Both the position numbers and the translations under genes were made by a program. Of a stretch of 64,000 bases of DNA, positions 36,703 through 47,986 are shown piece after piece. Below the pieces are notes generated by a model, which saw nothing but the letters and a program-made list of their open reading frames with translations, did no database searches and was not told the DNA's origin. How positions within the stretch are numbered: position 1 is the first letter of the stretch; each line of letters opens with the position of its first letter. This DNA comes from Ampelocalamus luodianensis (taxonomy: Eukaryota; Streptophyta; Magnoliopsida; Poales; Poaceae). Where the stretch lies: the NCBI GenBank assembly GCA_036346255.1, contig CM070623.1:25860875-25924874 (forward strand), read 5' to 3'.

Positions 36703-39700
36703 TAGAATTTAATTCTTGTGATTGGAAATTGTTGATTATCGATTCTAGCCTTCAAACTTGTGATCATCCTCTGAAGCTATTTTTCCTAGCATCTTGATCA
36801 TCCTATCTACCTCCTGAATTATTTCACAATTTTTAGATTTTGTTTGCTATTTCAAATGGCCAAGTCAACTCTGTTTGAAATCTGGTCAAACTCCCCTGTA
36901 CAGCAGCTTGTGAATTTTCTCTAGAATAATGCAGTGCATAAAAGTTCTGGAAAAATTATACAAGGTTGTCCTCTGTCCCTAGTAGCTACCATAAAATTTC
37001 GAAATTTTTGTAGCTCTGGGTCTACCTCTAAAAATTCCCAAACCTTCTCTGTCTTTTAAATCAAAATCTAAAGATCTGCTTCCTCGCCCGAACCCAACTC
37101 AGCTCGAGTCCGACCGCGCCACTTGACTCGGTCGCGTCAACTATCTGCACCGCGAGTCCAATTGATCGTGACCGCCGATGCAAATCGAGCGATCCACGTC
37201 GCAGCGTCGCAACCGACTGTCCAATGCATACATCAATCTCACCGCCCATTTCGGATCCAACGGTCGGTGCGTTACGAACGAGGCAAACCTCGGTTCGCAC
37301 CGCTTGTCCGTCGGCGGTGGACCCTACCGCCGAGTCCACTCGTCTTCTCCGCACTCACCGGAGTTCGCGGCGTCGCGCGCATGCTTGCTACGTACCTCGC
37401 CCCGCCACCTATTTGCCCTCGTGTTCGCCCGTGGAGCATCGCGAGCTTCATAACCTCACCGCACTCATTCGGCCATCGCTTTCGCCGCTCTCACCTTCTC
37501 CGCCCAAATTTTCCTCTCACGAGAAGAACTCGGCGTAGCGCCGCCGTTCTGAGCCGCCGCCTTGCAGCCGATGCGATCGTGTTCCTCGCTCGCCGCCTCC
37601 ATTTTGCCTATTCCGGGTCCTTGGCGCCCGATGGATCACCAGGGCGGTATCGTCGTCTCCGCCTCCGCGATCTCGCCCGCGAGCTTGCTAGCGTTCGGTG
37701 AGTCTCAAGCCTCGGCGTTTGGTTCCACTTGATCGCAATGCTCCACCGATGCTCACGGTGGGTTCGTTTACGTCTTTGGTGCATCATGGAAGCCGTCGCG
37801 ACCGATTTTTCTCCGAGCTCGGTGTTTACGCCCGTGTGATTCCGGCCGTCTCGAACCTCCTTCGCCGCCATCATCTTGTGCTTATTGTTCCGGATCAAGG
37901 CGGAGCCGTGGCGCACCTTCTCGAGTCTTCTCGAAGCGTAGCGTCTTCTCCGCGAGCACCGCATCTTCTTCTCCGCCTCGCTCGCGCCACTCGCCGTGGC
38001 GTTCCGTGACTCGCGTCACCGTCATCGAGTTCGCGAGGTCCTTGCGAACCCAAGGTACCACTCACTCGTCTTGAAACTCACCGTTTGCTAGATCACTGCG
38101 CGGCCGCACCGCACCAGTGCTGCTCGCCGGTGAACCGCCGGTGAAGATTAGTTTAACTCTAATCATGTCTTCTTTGAGTCACTGATTTGTGGGCCCTCTC
38201 TGGTAATCGCATTTAGAAATCCTTTAATCCAGCCGTTATTTGTTCTCTGAGTCACTGCCATGTGGGTCCATGTTGTCAGTTAGGTTTGTGTAGTTCTGGT
38301 TATACGTTTTCTCTGATGGGAAGCGTATTTCTCTGTGTGAGTGTTTTAGGTTTGCACCTTAGTGAGCCGAAGACGTATTCTTTGAATACGCCGACGTCAC
38401 TTTAGGCGGTGCGCTTATTTGTCGGTCGTTTCGCGCGGCCCATTGTCGCTGGTGGGAGCTTCTTGATAGCGGTAGAAAAGTATTAAGTGCTTTAGTATTT
38501 ACGAAATGCTTTTACAGCCTCGTTAAATCATTTAAACTTGTAAAATGCATAACTAATTCAATTTTTATCCAAATTGCATGAAACCAGTGCTGTTATTTTC
38601 ATTTTAAATGTATTACTTACTAAAATTAGTTTCATCCATGTCTCTGTAGCAAAAATCTGTTATCTAATAAAATGATGTCTTATGTATCTTCTAAATTAGA
38701 AAATGCATATCTTTTCCAATAATTGTCCAAATTCAATGAACCCAGTTTTGTAAAATTTCATTTTCAGTATACTAACTGTTAGGATAGGTTTTATACACTG
38801 TTTCGTTTATGAAAAGTTGTTAAGTAACTAACTAGTGACATGTTGTGTTTTTAGCTTAGAAAATTCATAGAAAATTATTAGCATCTTAAAATGATTTGTT
38901 CTCTGCTTTCTAAATTTTGTTATATCTTGTTTAGGCTGTGTGAATTTTGGCATGAGTTGATGTTGTTGTATGCTTGAGTTTTGTCGGTGTTATTCGTCCT
39001 TATTTGTCACTTGTGTTCGATCGTTAGGCTTCGATATTTGCGGCAACCCCGAGGACGATCCTCCGCACCTTATTGAGCAACGACATCCGAGCAAGCGCTT
39101 TGATCATGATTAATCCCAGTATTTTAAAGTTTAATATTTTGTTTCAATTGTATGTATGCATCGCTTAATTTGTGTTAAAATGGTTAGTTAAATCCGTAGT
39201 CGCATATCCTCGTAGACAAAATATGGATCTCTACTACTCGAGCCTAAGTTATTTGTTGTGATTAGAGATCATTGGATGATCTCTTGTCACTTAGTAGATT
39301 CGGGTCAACTTGCTTAGACATGTTTAGCTATCGGTAGAATCTGGCGGTTATCGACTTTAGTCGGTAACCTTGATCACACAAAATTTACTATAACTTTATG
39401 TTTTAGCATTTCGCTATGTTTATCTCGCAAAACTAAAAATGAAAACAAAAATGGTTTAGACTTGGGCACAATGGTAAGACTGGTGTGATCTGTTGGGTGT
39501 GACTGGAAAGGTGCCCGAGTCAGTTAAGGACCGAGTTACTTGCGCCACCGTACTGAGCATTTTGCGTGCTAACCACACTAGAGTATATGGGACCTCTCTT
39601 GACCTAGTACTTTGGCGTGTATTGGCTCCGGGTCGCAGGAGGTCGCAGGAGGGATGGAGGTGGGAGCATGGTAGTTGTCCGAAAAGCTTTATCCTGAGTG

Positions 39701-40683
39701 GGTAGTTGTCTTTTCGGCTTTACCATGTAAGCGTATGGTGTTTCTACCCATCTGAGCGGCTCGGGTTGATACACAATATTGGAAACAGTCTCGTAGGACT
39801 TAGTCAGTCTCAAGCATACCTTCGGAAGTGTGCTTTGGCTTAAAGGCGGTCTGAAGTGTGGGTACATTGGTACACCCCTGCAGGGTTAAAACTATTCGAA
39901 TAGCCTCGTCCTAGGTTATGGACACGCTCGGATACGCCCGTAAGAACTAGACTACAACATTTAAATTAAAACTTGATGGGTGAGTACGAAACAGGGATTC
40001 GTGCTATTGTTGGGGTGACTATTGGGATAGTCACTTCTAGGTTGTTTATCTTTCGCTATTGTTATTAATATCCCATCGTTATTTCAATCTTAAAATGAAT
40101 TGCAAACTTGCCTTCAAACCGTATTACATTATTGCAAATGAAAATTGGCTTTATGCAAATGAACCATATGACCTCCACCAAACAAGCCTCGCATGTAGCA
40201 TATGAACAGTCGCTAGTTCACACGTCAGTTTTATGGGTACAAAGACAATCTTTGTACTCAGTGCTTTGCTTAATGTTTTTGTTGCAGAGGAAGAAGGTGA
40301 GCCTCGGGGCCTCACTTCGTGGAGTCTTGTCGCCGTGGTGACGACTAGTCTTGGCGTTCCTACGGATGCCTTGTGGGTTGGAGGCACACTCGATTGGCTT
40401 TGTTTATAGCCATCTTATGGCACTTTTGCTTCACTGTCGTTGTTGTCTATTTGTGTATCTTGTGGCCATCGCCTATATCCGTAATATTGTTACTATTTGT
40501 TTATCTTCCGTTTGTAGTGTGATGTTTGGACTCTATGTTTGGAATGGAGTTGATGCATACTTTTGTTGTGAGGTGTATATAACGCTCGGGAAGTATACAT
40601 ATCTCGAGGATCAGTTTATTTGATTTGTGATGCTAGGACCGGTGGTTGGTTACATTACAAACCAAATAAACTGGGTCCTCACA
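36703..40683 (+). repeat. Element D 5' LTR
   Basis: About 4 kb ending GGGTCCTCACA beside the primer site. Order: AT-rich start, GC-rich block at 37060-38110, AT-rich middle, then a 3' part with CTATTCGAATAGCC and GACTATTGGGATAGTC palindromes. Overlapping open frames in the GC-rich block, up to 192 codons, have Arg/Ser/Pro-rich translations in every frame and no homologue I recognise. I treat them as composition effects. Confidence 0.85.
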
Positions 40684-40687
40684 AAGT

Positions 40688-40699
40688 TGGTATCGAGCC
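40688..40699 (+). promoter_or_regulatory. Primer-binding site of element D
   Basis: TGGTATCGAGCC follows the LTR end by four bases. It matches the initiator tRNA-Met complement except that CAG reads CG. Confidence 0.8.
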
Positions 40700-41083
40700 A
40701 TTCGACCGTAGCAACCCAAGCATAGTCGTCCTTAGGATATTTTGAAAGTCTTATTTTCAAATTATAAAAGGTTTATGAAACCTAGTGATTCTCGATTTTA
40801 TTCCTTACCTATCTTAGCTTTCTACTCACCTTACTCTAATTTGAGTTTTGAGAACTTGGTTTCTCTCTTCCCTTTTCAAAAGGTAGTTACTTAGCTGGTG
40901 GAATTAGTTTTGGGAGAACTATGGAAAATCGTGGGAGTAATAGGGTAAGATGTAAAGTGAGTAGTTATATGTCCGATTTTTCTTGGTCGAACTTTATCTG
41001 CGTTGTGTTTGTTTCTCGACCGCTTTGATAAATTTCGGCTTTCTTGCTTTTAAATTGTTGCTAACTTGTTTTAGTGGAACAGG

Positions 41084-42110
41084 ATGGTGGCGGAACCCGT
41101 AGTGGTGGAATCACCACCGGTCATGATGAGGAGCTCCTCCTCCGACCATGGTGAGGTTCTCGCCGATCGAGCGAAACCGCATGGACCGTACACGCATCTT
41201 GGAGGTTATTGCTAGGAATACCTCCACTCGCCGATGGTGGCGACCACCGTGCTCATGCGGGACTTGCGAGTTCCTCCGCACACGCCGCCGACTTTCTCCC
41301 GCTCGAGGACCCTCTCGATGCGGACGATTGGCTGCGCATGGTTGAGCGAAAGCTCAACATAGCTCGCGCGCAGGAAGGCGCTCTTCGCGTCCCACCACGG
41401 CTTGAGGCGCGGCACTCTCATGGTGGGAGAACTATCTCGCCATGCAGCCGCGAGCCATGTGGTCGCGTGGGAGGAGTTCCGATCGGCTTTTCGTCGGGCC
41501 CACATCCCGCATTTACCGATGAAGGCGAAGAAAAAGGAGTTCCTCGCGCTCAAGCAAGGGCGCAAGTGCGTGACTGAGTACCTTTACGAGTTCAATCATC
41601 CGCCTCGTTATGCTCCGGGTGAGGTGGCCTCGATGAGGCTAAGCAGAGAAGTTTATGGATGGCTTGTCCGAGGAGCCGCAGGACAAGCTATCCATTGTGA
41701 ACTTCTCGCACTTTCGTGCCTTGGTAGATAAGGCCATTGTTGCCGAGCATAAGGCGGGCGCTGGTGAGTCCTGGCGCAAATGGGAGGCGACGTCACACCT
41801 CGCTCGTCCTCGGCCGGGCCAAAGACCAAAGGGTCCGCTTTTTGCTCCACCGGCGCCGAGACCATCTCGCACCAGCCTCGCCCACCGCAGTCGCGTGTTT
41901 GCCAGCCACGCGCGCTGCGATCCAGCAGCGAGCGGTCTCCGCAATCCGGCGGCCGAGGTGACTTGTTTTCGCCGCCACAACAAGGGCCATTATGCGAATG
42001 CTCGCCTCGAGTGTTGCGCAGCCCTCGCCCTAATGGAGGACGCGGCGGGAGCGTCACCCGCCCGACCGTAAGATGATCCGTGGCCGAGGTGGCAGCAGCG
42101 CCGAGTGAAC
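41084..42110 (+). pseudogene. Element D gag, frameshifted
   Basis: Starts MVAEPVVVESPPVMMRSSSSDHGE, the same layout as A and B. Later pieces in different frames are RILEVIARNTST, DPLDADDWLRMVERKLNIA, VVAWEEFRSAFRRAHI, KKKEFLALKQGRKCVTEYLYEFNH, SIVNFSHFRALVDKAIVAEHKAGA and a damaged knuckle CFRRHNKGHYAN. Frame breaks fall mostly where CAG, CTG or CCG would be expected from the A sequence. Confidence 0.85.
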
Positions 42111-42149
42111 CACCTTTCACCGAGGAGGCTCAGAGGCGCGGATGTCGTG

Positions 42150-43290
42150 ATTGGTACACTTTGTTAATTCTCGCCCTGCTGCAGATTATTTGATTCTGAG
42201 CATCGCATTCTTTATTTCAAGATCATTTGCTTGCTGCTAGTGGTCTTCATTGTGTTCCTTTAGAAGTTCCTTTGCTCATCCGCTCTCGGGTCGGAAATGA
42301 GAGCCGATTTACAATGCCGGATGTTCCTATCATAGTCAAGGGAGTGGGATTTTTAGCAAATCTTATTCGCTCTGTCGTCAAAGTGCGGATGTGATTCTTG
42401 GCATGGATTGGTTGTCCCAAGACTTGGGGCATTGATTGTGCCAGAAGACTGCTCTATCTTACCACCCTTCAAGCGGCAGGTCGGATTTTCGCCGCGAAGC
42501 CAGGGGCCGCATCTATGTGCAATAGAAGCGGCCACTTTGCAGTTCAGGATGTTCCCATAGTATCGACTTTGGGATGTCTTTCCAAGATTTACAGGATGCC
42601 TCCGGTTTCCGAGTTTGCCATCGAAGTTGTTGCCCTGCATCGCTCCGATTTCAAGGCGCCAGACGGATGCCTCCCAATGAGCTAGAAGAATTGAAGAAGC
42701 GCAGCTCCAAGCAAAGGGTTTCATCCGCCGAATCTCCTTGGGGTTGTCCGGTGATCTTTGTGAAGAAGAAGGACAAGACTTTGCGCATGTGTGTGATTAC
42801 CGCCCTCTCAATGAGGTGTGAAGAACAAATATCCTCTCCCCGCATTGATGATCTTTTGACCGCTTGTCCGAGCTCAAGTGTTCTCAAGATTGATCCGAGA
42901 TCGGATCATCAAGTCCTGATCGCGGACGGCCTTCACTACTCGTTATGGTCCTGCACGAGTACACCGTCATGTCTTTGGTTTGACCAATGCTCCAGCGTTG
43001 TTCATGAACCTTATGAATTCGTATTCATGGAGTATTTGGACAAATTTGTGGTGTTTTATTGATGACATTCTTATCTATTCCAAGACCAAGCAGAGCATGC
43101 CGAGCATCCAAGATTGTTTTGGGCAAGTTATGGAACATCAGCCTATATGCAAAGTTCAAAGAAATGTGAGTTCGGTTGAAGGAAGTGGCATTCTTGGGCC
43201 ATGTTCTTCAGGCATAGCCATGGATCCCAAAGAAAGTCCTATCTTGGGCCAGCCAGTCGGACCACCGATGCGCGGAGTTTTCTTGGTTTA
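42150..43290 (+). pseudogene. Element D protease and reverse transcriptase, frameshifted
   Basis: The protease end (ILGMDWLSQ) lies near 42388-42420. RT pieces are RMPPNELEELK, SPWGCPVIFVKKKDKTLRMCV, MEYLDKFVV, and then the catalytic box in a shifted frame reading I-D-D-I-L-I-Y-S-K (43058 onward). Unlike A and B, D keeps both aspartates of the box. No continuous frame spans the domain. Confidence 0.83.
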
Positions 43291-44740
43291 GCGGGCTACT
43301 ATCGCCGCTTTATCGAGTTCTCCAAAATCGCAGTCGATGACCGAATTGCTTAAGAAGGACAAGAAGTTTGTATGGTCCTCTGCTTGTGATGAGAGCTTTG
43401 AGCTCAAACAACGATTGACTTCACTCCGTCCTCACTCTTCCCGATATCCGCAAGAGCTTCGATATTTATTGTGATGCCTCGTCGGGGACTTGGGTGTGTT
43501 CTTATGCGGGAAGGCAAGGCATTGCCTATGCATCTGTGCGCTGAGACCTCACAAGCTCAACTATCCCACCCATGATTTAGAGCTTGTCATGTGGTTCATG
43601 CACTCAAGATTTGGCGGCATTATTTGATCGGAATCACTGTGAGGTGTATTCACCACAAGAGTTTGAAATACTTATTCACTCACCGATCCAACCTCGCAGC
43701 AGGAGATGGCTAGAATTAATCAAAGATTATGACATGGGTATTCGTGATCATCCCGGCAAAGCCAATGTGGTTGCCGATGCACTTAGTCGAAAGGTGTATT
43801 GCAATACTTTGATGATCCAAGAGCAAGAACTGCGCTTCTTGCGAATTCCAGCGTCTCAACTTGGGTTTGGTTGAGCATGGTTCCTTTGCCGCCTTGGTTG
43901 TGCAACCAACCTTGGTGGATCGATCAAGCGCAAGGCAATCGATGATGGCGTGGTAAAATCAAGCGTAACATCGTGGATGGTTCACCAAGTGTTTCACGTA
44001 AGATGAACACGGTGTTGTATGGTTTGGGCAGCGTTCGTGGTCCCAAAGATCCCGAAGTTGCGGGATTTGATCCTTCGTGAAGCCCATGATTCGCCTTTGT
44101 CCATCCATCCCGGCTACCAAGATGTACCAAGATCCGCCGAGATTCTCGTGGACTCGCATGAAGCGCGAGATTGCTGTGTTCGTGGCCGATGTGACGTATG
44201 TTGTCGCTGCCAAGGCCGAGCATCGGCCCGCTGGTCTTCTTCAGCCCTTACCTATTCCGGAATGGAAGTGGATTCAGAGGCATGGATTTTATCACCGGTC
44301 CGCCTGCATTTCGGGAAGGATGCATTATGGGTTATAATTGATCGATTGACGAAGGTGGCCCATTTCCTTCCAAAGGCGATCGAAGATTGATGTGAATCAC
44401 TAGCGGATCTTTACATATCCCGCATTGTGAGTCAGCATGGTGTGCCACGAACGATAGTGTCGATCGTGGCTCTTTTCACTTCCCGATTTTGGCACGGCTC
44501 GCAGAGGCCATGGTACCGCCTTCGCTCAAATTTCAACCTATCATCCTCGGGATCGATGGTCGACGGAGCGCCACAACCGTGTGCTTGAAGACATGCTCGT
44601 GCTTGTGTTCTTTCCTATGGGAAGAATTGGGAGAAGTGCCTACCACTTGCCGAGTTCTCCTACAACAACGACTTCGTGCTAGTCTTGGTATGGCAATCGC
44701 TTGAGGCTTTGTATGGACGGCGCCGCAGAACACCGCTGAA
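43291..44740 (+). pseudogene. Element D RNase H and integrase, frameshifted
   Basis: RRWLELIKDYDMGIRDHPGKANVVADALSRKVYCNT is readable at 43705-43810. Upstream FDIYCDAS- and THDLEL-type pieces mark RNase H. Integrase pieces downstream are LREAHDSPLSIHPG, TYVVAAKAEHRPAGLLQPL and IIDRLTKVAHFLP. The catalytic Asp/Glu region near 44460-44580 is scrambled: the codons for the usual YHPQTDGQTE run are replaced by CG-rich near-anagrams. It cannot encode an active enzyme as written. Confidence 0.8.
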
Positions 44741-44779
44741 CCGTCGAGACCGTGAAAGGCGCTCTTTGGCCCGATTCCA

Positions 44780-45300
44780 TCAATGAGGCTGAAAGTCAAG
44801 TGCGCTGATTCGTGAGCACTTGCGCGTAGCTCAATCCAGCGTAAGAGCTATGCGATCGGCGTCGCCGTGAGTTGAGTTTCACCAATGACTTTGTGTATCT
44901 CAAAGTCTCACCTTGAAGGGACATCGCGCTTCGTGTCAAGGGCAAGTTGGCCCTGCATGTTGGACCATATCGCGCCATCGATAAAGTGGAGCTGTTGCAT
45001 ACAAGTTGGAGTTGCGGCTACACTTGAGGGGTGCACGATGTTTTCCATGTGTCACAATTGAAGAAGTGCCTCCGTGTTCCACCGAGAAGCGCCTTGGAAA
45101 ATATTGATGCGTGAAGATCTGTCTTATCGTGAGCGCCTGTTAGTATCCTCAAGAAGCTGAACGCAACAAGGAACCGGGTGATCAAGTTCCTAAAGTTCAG
45201 TGGTCGAACCACTCGAGGATGAAGCCACTTGGGAGCGGGAGGATCGCCTCCGAGCAGACACCCGCCCTTCTTCTTCCAGTGATCGAATCTCTGGTCGAGA
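44780..45300 (+). pseudogene. Element D integrase C-terminus and chromodomain, frameshifted
   Basis: Pieces correspond to the A segment: LREHLR-like start, FTNDFVYLKVS, GVHDVFHVSQLKKCLRVP, RNRVIKFLKVQW in shifted frames, then EDEATWEREDRLRADTRP near the end. It stops shortly before the polypurine tract. Confidence 0.78.
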
Positions 45301-45305
45301 TTCCT

Positions 45306-45319
45306 GTAAGGGGGAGATT
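45306..45319 (+). promoter_or_regulatory. Polypurine tract of element D
   Basis: GTAAGGGGGAGATT sits directly before the LTR start TGTAACAGCCC. Confidence 0.85.
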
Positions 45320-47382
45320 TGTAACAGCCCTAACTTAGGTTTGTATTTCAAATGTAAAATTTTGAGGAGAAATAAAACTTTTGTTGTCTCTTCAAATCAT
45401 TTGAAAGTTTCTACAATTTTCCTAGCAATTTCCAATTTGTAGAATTTAATTTTGTGATTGGAAATTGTTGATTATCGATTCTAGCCTTCAAACTTGTGAT
45501 CATCCTCTGAAGCTATTTTTCCTAGCATCTTGATCATCCTATCTACCTCCCTGAATTATTTCACAATTTTTAGATTTTGTTTGCTATTTCAAATGGCCAA
45601 GTCAACTCTGTTTGAAATCTGGTCAAACTCCTCAGACAGCAGCTTGTGAATTTTCTAGAATAATGCAGTGCATTGCTTGCTGCGGTGGTTCACAAGATTT
45701 GGCGTTATTTGATCGGTAGCGTGTGAGGTGTATTCGACCACAAGAGTCATGATCCAACGATCCACCCGACCGCGTAACCGACCTCAATCTCAATTTCCAA
45801 CAACCGAAGCCCTCCGCTCGCACCGCCGTCTGGCGGTGGACCACCTCCTCGTCACCGGAGTTCAAATATTTGCCTCGTGTTCGTCTGCGGAGTCGCGATT
45901 CCTCACCGCACCACCTACCTTCGCCAAATTTTCGAGAAGAACTCGGCGTAGCGCAGCCGCCTCCTCGTGTTCGACTATTCCGGTCCTTAGGCGCCCAGTG
46001 GATCACCAGGCGGTATCGCAGTCGCCTCCGCGATCCATCTAGCTCGTGAGTCTCAAGCCTCGGCTTGTTCCACTTGATCGCAATGCTCCACCGATGCTCA
46101 TGGGTTCGCCAGCTTTGGTGCATCACTCTTTTTCTCCGAGCTCGCAGCTTTCCGCCGCCTTCCTTCGCCGCCATCATCTTGTGCTTATTGTTCCTCGGAT
46201 CAAGGCGAGCTGGCGCGCCTTCTCTTCACCGTGCCCGTAGCGCCTTCTCCGCGAGCACCGCATTTCTCTCCATCTCCGCGTTACCGCCACCGCCGGCATT
46301 CCGGTCGGCGTGACTCGCCACCGCCATCGAGTTCGCGAGGTCCTTGCGAACCCGGTACCACTCACATCGCCTTGAAACTCACCGGTTTGCTAGATCACTC
46401 GGCGCGCCGCACCGCCAGCGACGCCTGATTGTTCTCTCGCCGGTGAACCGGTGAAGATTAGTTTAACTCTAATCATGTCTTAGTCACTCGATTCTCGTAA
46501 TCGCATTTAGAAATCCTTTAATCCAGTTATTTGTTCTATCACATAGGCCGCCGCCATGGTCGAGCATCGATCGCGGTAGAAAAGTATTAAGTGCTTTAGT
46601 ATTTCTGAAATGCTTTTCTGTTGCACTGTTAAATCATTTAAACTTGTAAAATGCATAACTAATTCAATTTTTATCCAAATTGCATGAAACCAGTGCTGTT
46701 ATTTTTCATTTTAAATGTATTACTTACTAAAATTAGTTTCATCCATGTCTCTGTAGCAAAAATCTGTTATCTAATAAAATGATGTCTTATGTATCTTCTA
46801 AATTAGAAAATGCATATCTTTTCCAATAATTGTCCAAATTCAATGAACCCAGTTTTGTAAAATTTCATTTTCAGTATACTAACTGTTAGGATAGGTTTTA
46901 TACACTGTTTCTGTTTATGAAAAGTTGTTAAGTAACTAACTAGTGACATGTTGTGTTTTTAGCTTAGAAAATTCATAGAAAATTATTAGCATCTTAAAAT
47001 GATTTGTTCTCTGCTTCTAAATTTTGTTATATCTTGTTTAGGCTGCTGTGTGAATTTTGGCATGAGTTGATGTTGTTGTATGCTTGAGTTTTGTCGGTGT
47101 TATTCGTCCTTATTTGTTTGTTGTGTTCGATCGTTAGGCTTCGATATTTGCGCAACCACGAGGACGATCCTCCGCACCTTATTGAGCAACAAGATCCGTG
47201 CAAGCAGTTTGATCATGATTAATCCCAGTATTTTAAAGTTTAATATTTTGTTTCAATTGTATGTATGCATCGCTTAATTTGTGTTAAAATGGTTAGTTAA
47301 ATCCGTAGTTGCATATCCCGTAGACAAAATATGGATCTCTATTTGTTTCTTGTGGGGTGACTATTGGGATAGTCACTTCTAG
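45320..47382 (+). repeat. Element D 3' LTR, collapsed and truncated
   Basis: It aligns well with the 5' LTR at 45440-45660 and 46560-47340. The GC-rich part (45740-46560) is a shortened patchwork of 37160-38470. It carries a stray pol fragment, lacks about 770 bp near 47350, and ends at GTCACTTCTAG where E sequence begins. Both real decay and assembly or polishing error are plausible. Confidence 0.75.
45680..45746 (+). other. RNase H coding fragment inside the D 3' LTR
   Basis: The stretch holding CAAGATTTGGCG, TTATTTGATCGG and GTGAGGTGTATTC matches the D RNase H coding sequence at 43590-43662, with small losses. The 5' LTR has nothing comparable at this place. A gag-pol piece inside one LTR only is unexpected. 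Confidence 0.75.
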
Positions 47383-47469
47383 AGCTAGCCATTGATCATG
47401 GGACTAGTTGATCATGGGACTAGTTCTGTTATGCACAGAGAATCTAGGATGTTAATTCTGGGTCTCACA
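47383..47469 (+). repeat. Remnant of the E 5' LTR
   Basis: It matches the end of the 3' LTR (GCTAGCCATTGATCATGGG ... GGGTCTCACA) and contains a tandem duplication of GATCATGGGACTAGTT. The remaining part of this LTR is missing or lies left of element D. Confidence 0.85.
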
Positions 47470-47472
47470 AAG

Positions 47473-47485
47473 TGGTATCAGAGCC
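47473..47485 (+). promoter_or_regulatory. Primer-binding site of element E
   Basis: TGGTATCAGAGCC, exact complement of the initiator tRNA-Met 3' end, three bases after the LTR. A leader of about 500 bp without a gene follows. Confidence 0.95.
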
Positions 47486-47986
47486 ATATCAACTGTAGGT
47501 CGTGACCTAGTTAGAATGGCCGTTAGTTTTGGAACTTCAAAACCTATTTTATATAACCAAAAAAAATTGTTCTCCTCATCTGGGTCATCTATCTATCTTT
47601 AGCCTTCTTACCTAATTCTCCCCTCACAATTTTATAATGTTAAATGGATTCCCTTTCCCTTGAAATTTCTATAGATGGTCAATACGTTTTACCATTAAGG
47701 AATATCGTCGTCTCCACCATCCAAGGACACCGGACAAGATAAATCGAAGATCGCGATGTCAGCCCGGCCATATAGTTAAGTTTGCCAAGACTCACTTTGT
47801 GTATTGGGTCGTTTCACCAAATTAAAAGAGTCTCGATCGATAGAACATTGGGTTAAGTTTGTTTGAAAAGCTTTTGAGTTGGTTCTTTCGTTTGGGAGGG
47901 TTGTTTTACTCTATCCCCTTAGTTCTTCTTATTGGTCTCTCCACTATCCTTTGTCTCCTCCCCTAACTCTTTGGAGTAACCAGCAG

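Larger units (their letters stand above)
36703..47382 (+). mobile_element. Element D: decayed chromovirus, truncated at both ends
   Basis: Plus-strand Ty3 element with LTR, primer-binding site, gag-pol and polypurine tract. The 5' LTR lacks its first 120 bp, judged from the 3' copy that starts TGTAACAGCCCTAAC. The 3' LTR lacks its last 640 bp and has large internal losses. LTR sequence (for example GGGCACAATGGTAAGA in inverted sense) and proteins show kinship with A and B. No target duplication can be found because both ends are missing. Confidence 0.85.

Noticed and set aside
37061..38009. Overlapping open frames up to 192 codons on both strands
   Set aside because: They lie in the GC-rich part of the D LTR, are Arg/Ser/Pro-rich in every frame, have no recognisable domain, and the second LTR copy does not keep them open.
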